Below the pieces are notes generated by a model. That model worked only from the letters and a program-made list of their open reading frames with translations. It was not told where the DNA came from and searched no databases. A stretch of 7,212 nt of DNA from Acidobacteriaceae bacterium. GTDB taxonomy: Bacteria > Acidobacteriota > Terriglobia > Terriglobales > SbA1. Where the stretch lies: contig PLEA01000700.1 of the NCBI GenBank assembly GCA_003136335.1, forward strand, positions 1,332 to 8,543. Direction: 5' to 3'. Of the stretch, positions 6,689 through 7,212 are shown piece by piece; the first letter of the stretch is position 1, and the number at the start of each line of letters is the position of its first letter. The translations under genes were made by a program, and so were the position numbers.

Positions 6689-6707
6689 TTCTGGCTTCTA
6701 GCCGGGA
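6689..6707 (+). other. Small hairpin after the LuxR-type stop codon
   Basis: TTCTGGCT (6689-6696) and AGCCGGGA (6700-6707) can form an 8-bp stem with two G-U pairs around TCT, starting 13 bases after the stop codon. No T-run follows, so it is a poor intrinsic terminator. GTTCT at 6680-6684 and AGAAC at 6717-6721 could close a larger outer stem. Confidence 0.35.
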
Positions 6708-6738
6708 AACAGCGGGCAGAACCTTTGCTTTCGGCGGA

Positions 6739-6896
6739 GCGGTGCTAAGCCGCGAACGGGGTTACCTAGGGACACTTCCCTTCGTAATCTTGTGGGGTTT
6801 GAGTGCGTGCCGCATACTTGCCCCACCTACCACAGAACCTGGGAGACGGGGTTGAGAATGGCGATTAGGGTCACCATTTTCAGCCCCGCATTTTTT
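6739..6896 (+). ncRNA. Candidate structured RNA or structured 3' UTR
   Basis: This part of the 345-base gene-free stretch 6676-7020 can form four successive hairpins on the plus strand. They are GCGG/CCGC (6739-6742 with 6750-6753), AGGGA/TCCCT with a 4-base loop (6768-6772 with 6777-6781), a two-part stem with GTGGGG/CCCCAC outside (6792-6797 with 6821-6826) and GTGCG/CGCAT inside (6801-6805 with 6811-6815, wherein one G-U pair), and a 14-bp terminator stem (6848-6887) followed by six T. No credible coding frame is present. It could be an independent small RNA, the 3' UTR of the upstream regulator, or a cluster of intergenic repeats. I see no clear promoter of its own and cannot assign it to a known RNA family by eye. 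Confidence 0.35.
6848..6896 (+). terminator. Strong intrinsic terminator
   Basis: GGGGTTGAGAATGG (6848-6861) pairs along all 14 positions, two of them G-U, with CCATTTTCAGCCCC (6874-6887) around a 12-base loop. GCA and six T (6891-6896) follow. Direction is plus. It lies 172 bases beyond the stop of the LuxR-type gene, unusually far if it serves only that gene. A pyrimidine-rich run (about 6897-6923) follows it with no recognisable role. Confidence 0.8.
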
Positions 6897-6973
6897 GCTC
6901 CCTCCCATCCCTCTTTCCTCTTTAGCTGAACCGGCTGACTCCCCTTGCCCAAGTGCGTGAGCCAGACTTCATT

Positions 6974-6979
6974 TACAAT
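6974..6979 (+). promoter_or_regulatory. Probable -10 box for the SYLF-domain gene
   Basis: TACAAT matches 5 of 6 bases of the sigma-70 -10 consensus. It lies in a local AT-rich patch after the upstream terminator and about 42 bases before the start codon. No good -35 hexamer is seen at 16-18 bases upstream. Confidence 0.4.
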
Positions 6980-7020
6980 CAAATAACCAGTTCTCAGTGA
7001 AGTTTTTGTGGTGAGGAATG

Positions 7021-7212
7021 ATGAAAAGCCTTGTTCTGCTGACCCTATTTGCGTCGCTTTGTACCTTTGCGCTTGCAGCGGATGATCAGGCGAAAGAATC
7101 GAAGGCCACCGATCGTGTGCAAGCGGCCGCGGACGTGCTGAATCAAATCCAGGGGGCGCCCGACTCCGGCATTCCGCGGGAAATTCTGAGCAAAGCGGAG
7201 TGCGTGGCGGTG
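7021..7212 (+). CDS. Secreted SYLF-domain (YSC84-like) protein, 5' part
   Basis: Only the first 64 codons are in the window and the frame runs off the end. Residues 1-20 form a clear Sec signal peptide: K2, a Leu/Phe/Ala-rich core, and likely cleavage after a LAA or ALA near 18-20. From about residue 31, DRVQAAADVLNQI, then GIPREILSKAECVAV (50-64), match the opening of the SYLF domain (formerly DUF500). The family usually continues with 'iP' and a glycine-rich segment, here cut off. SYLF domains are known to bind phosphoinositides in eukaryotes; bacterial members are mostly secreted or periplasmic proteins of unknown function, so only a lipid-associated envelope role can be suggested. I chose ATG at 7021 over the immediately preceding ATG at 7018 because GAGG (7013-7016) is then 4 bases upstream instead of 1. 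Confidence 0.85.
   Translation, partial: MKSLVLLTLFASLCTFALAADDQAKESKATDRVQAAADVLNQIQGAPDSGIPREILSKAECVAV

Noticed and set aside
6858..6932. A short plus-strand ORF with ATG at 6858 and GGGG nearby.
   Set aside because: The start codon and the G-run lie in the stem of the strong terminator and the ORF crosses the T-run, so it is unlikely to be transcribed whole or translated.
1..7212. Search for CRISPR repeats, transposases, toxin-antitoxin pairs or tRNA genes.
   Set aside because: No regularly spaced direct repeats, transposase motifs or tRNA cloverleaf signatures were seen by eye on either strand.

Overview
The window looks like a chromosomal segment from a moderately GC-rich Gram-negative bacterium, most likely an acidobacterium (Terriglobia-like). 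This assignment is inference. It rests on the gene order uppS-cdsA-dxr-rseP, proteins with Sec-type signal peptides, and a palindromic 'CACAGAG' intergenic repeat of a type I recall from acidobacterial and other environmental genomes. No rRNA or other phylogenetic marker is present.

Layout. At 1-672 (+) is the 3' part of an uncharacterised cysteine-containing protein. It converges on the rest of the locus across a perfect 10-bp hairpin at 679-709. From about 5.8 kb back to 0.74 kb, everything reads on the minus strand. In transcription order this is a small exported pilin-like protein (5813-5331), uppS (5246-4419), cdsA (4290-3394), dxr (3305-2109) and rseP (2069-741). Across a roughly 100-base AT-rich divergent region, a plus-strand LuxR/NarL-type regulator (6019-6675) has lost the phosphoacceptor Asp of its receiver domain. 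A gene-free stretch of 345 bases (6676-7020) follows. It holds several consecutive hairpins and ends in a strong intrinsic terminator at 6848-6896. After it come a promoter-like -10 box and the 5' end of a secreted SYLF-domain protein (7021 to the window end).

How the genes work together. The four-gene block is a classic envelope-biogenesis cluster. Dxr makes MEP for isoprenoid precursors, and UppS condenses these into undecaprenyl diphosphate, the lipid carrier for peptidoglycan. CdsA makes CDP-diacylglycerol for phospholipids, and RseP is the intramembrane protease of envelope stress and signal-peptide-remnant clearance. The frr and bamA genes that often flank this block are not adjacent here.

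The least ordinary items are the 72-base interrupted palindrome between uppS and cdsA, which supplies the uppS stop codon; the structured 6.7-6.9 kb region, which may be an unannotated RNA; the degenerate receiver domain; and a pilin-head-like domain behind an ordinary signal peptide at the head of the operon. I see no CRISPR array, transposase, tRNA, rRNA or defence system.
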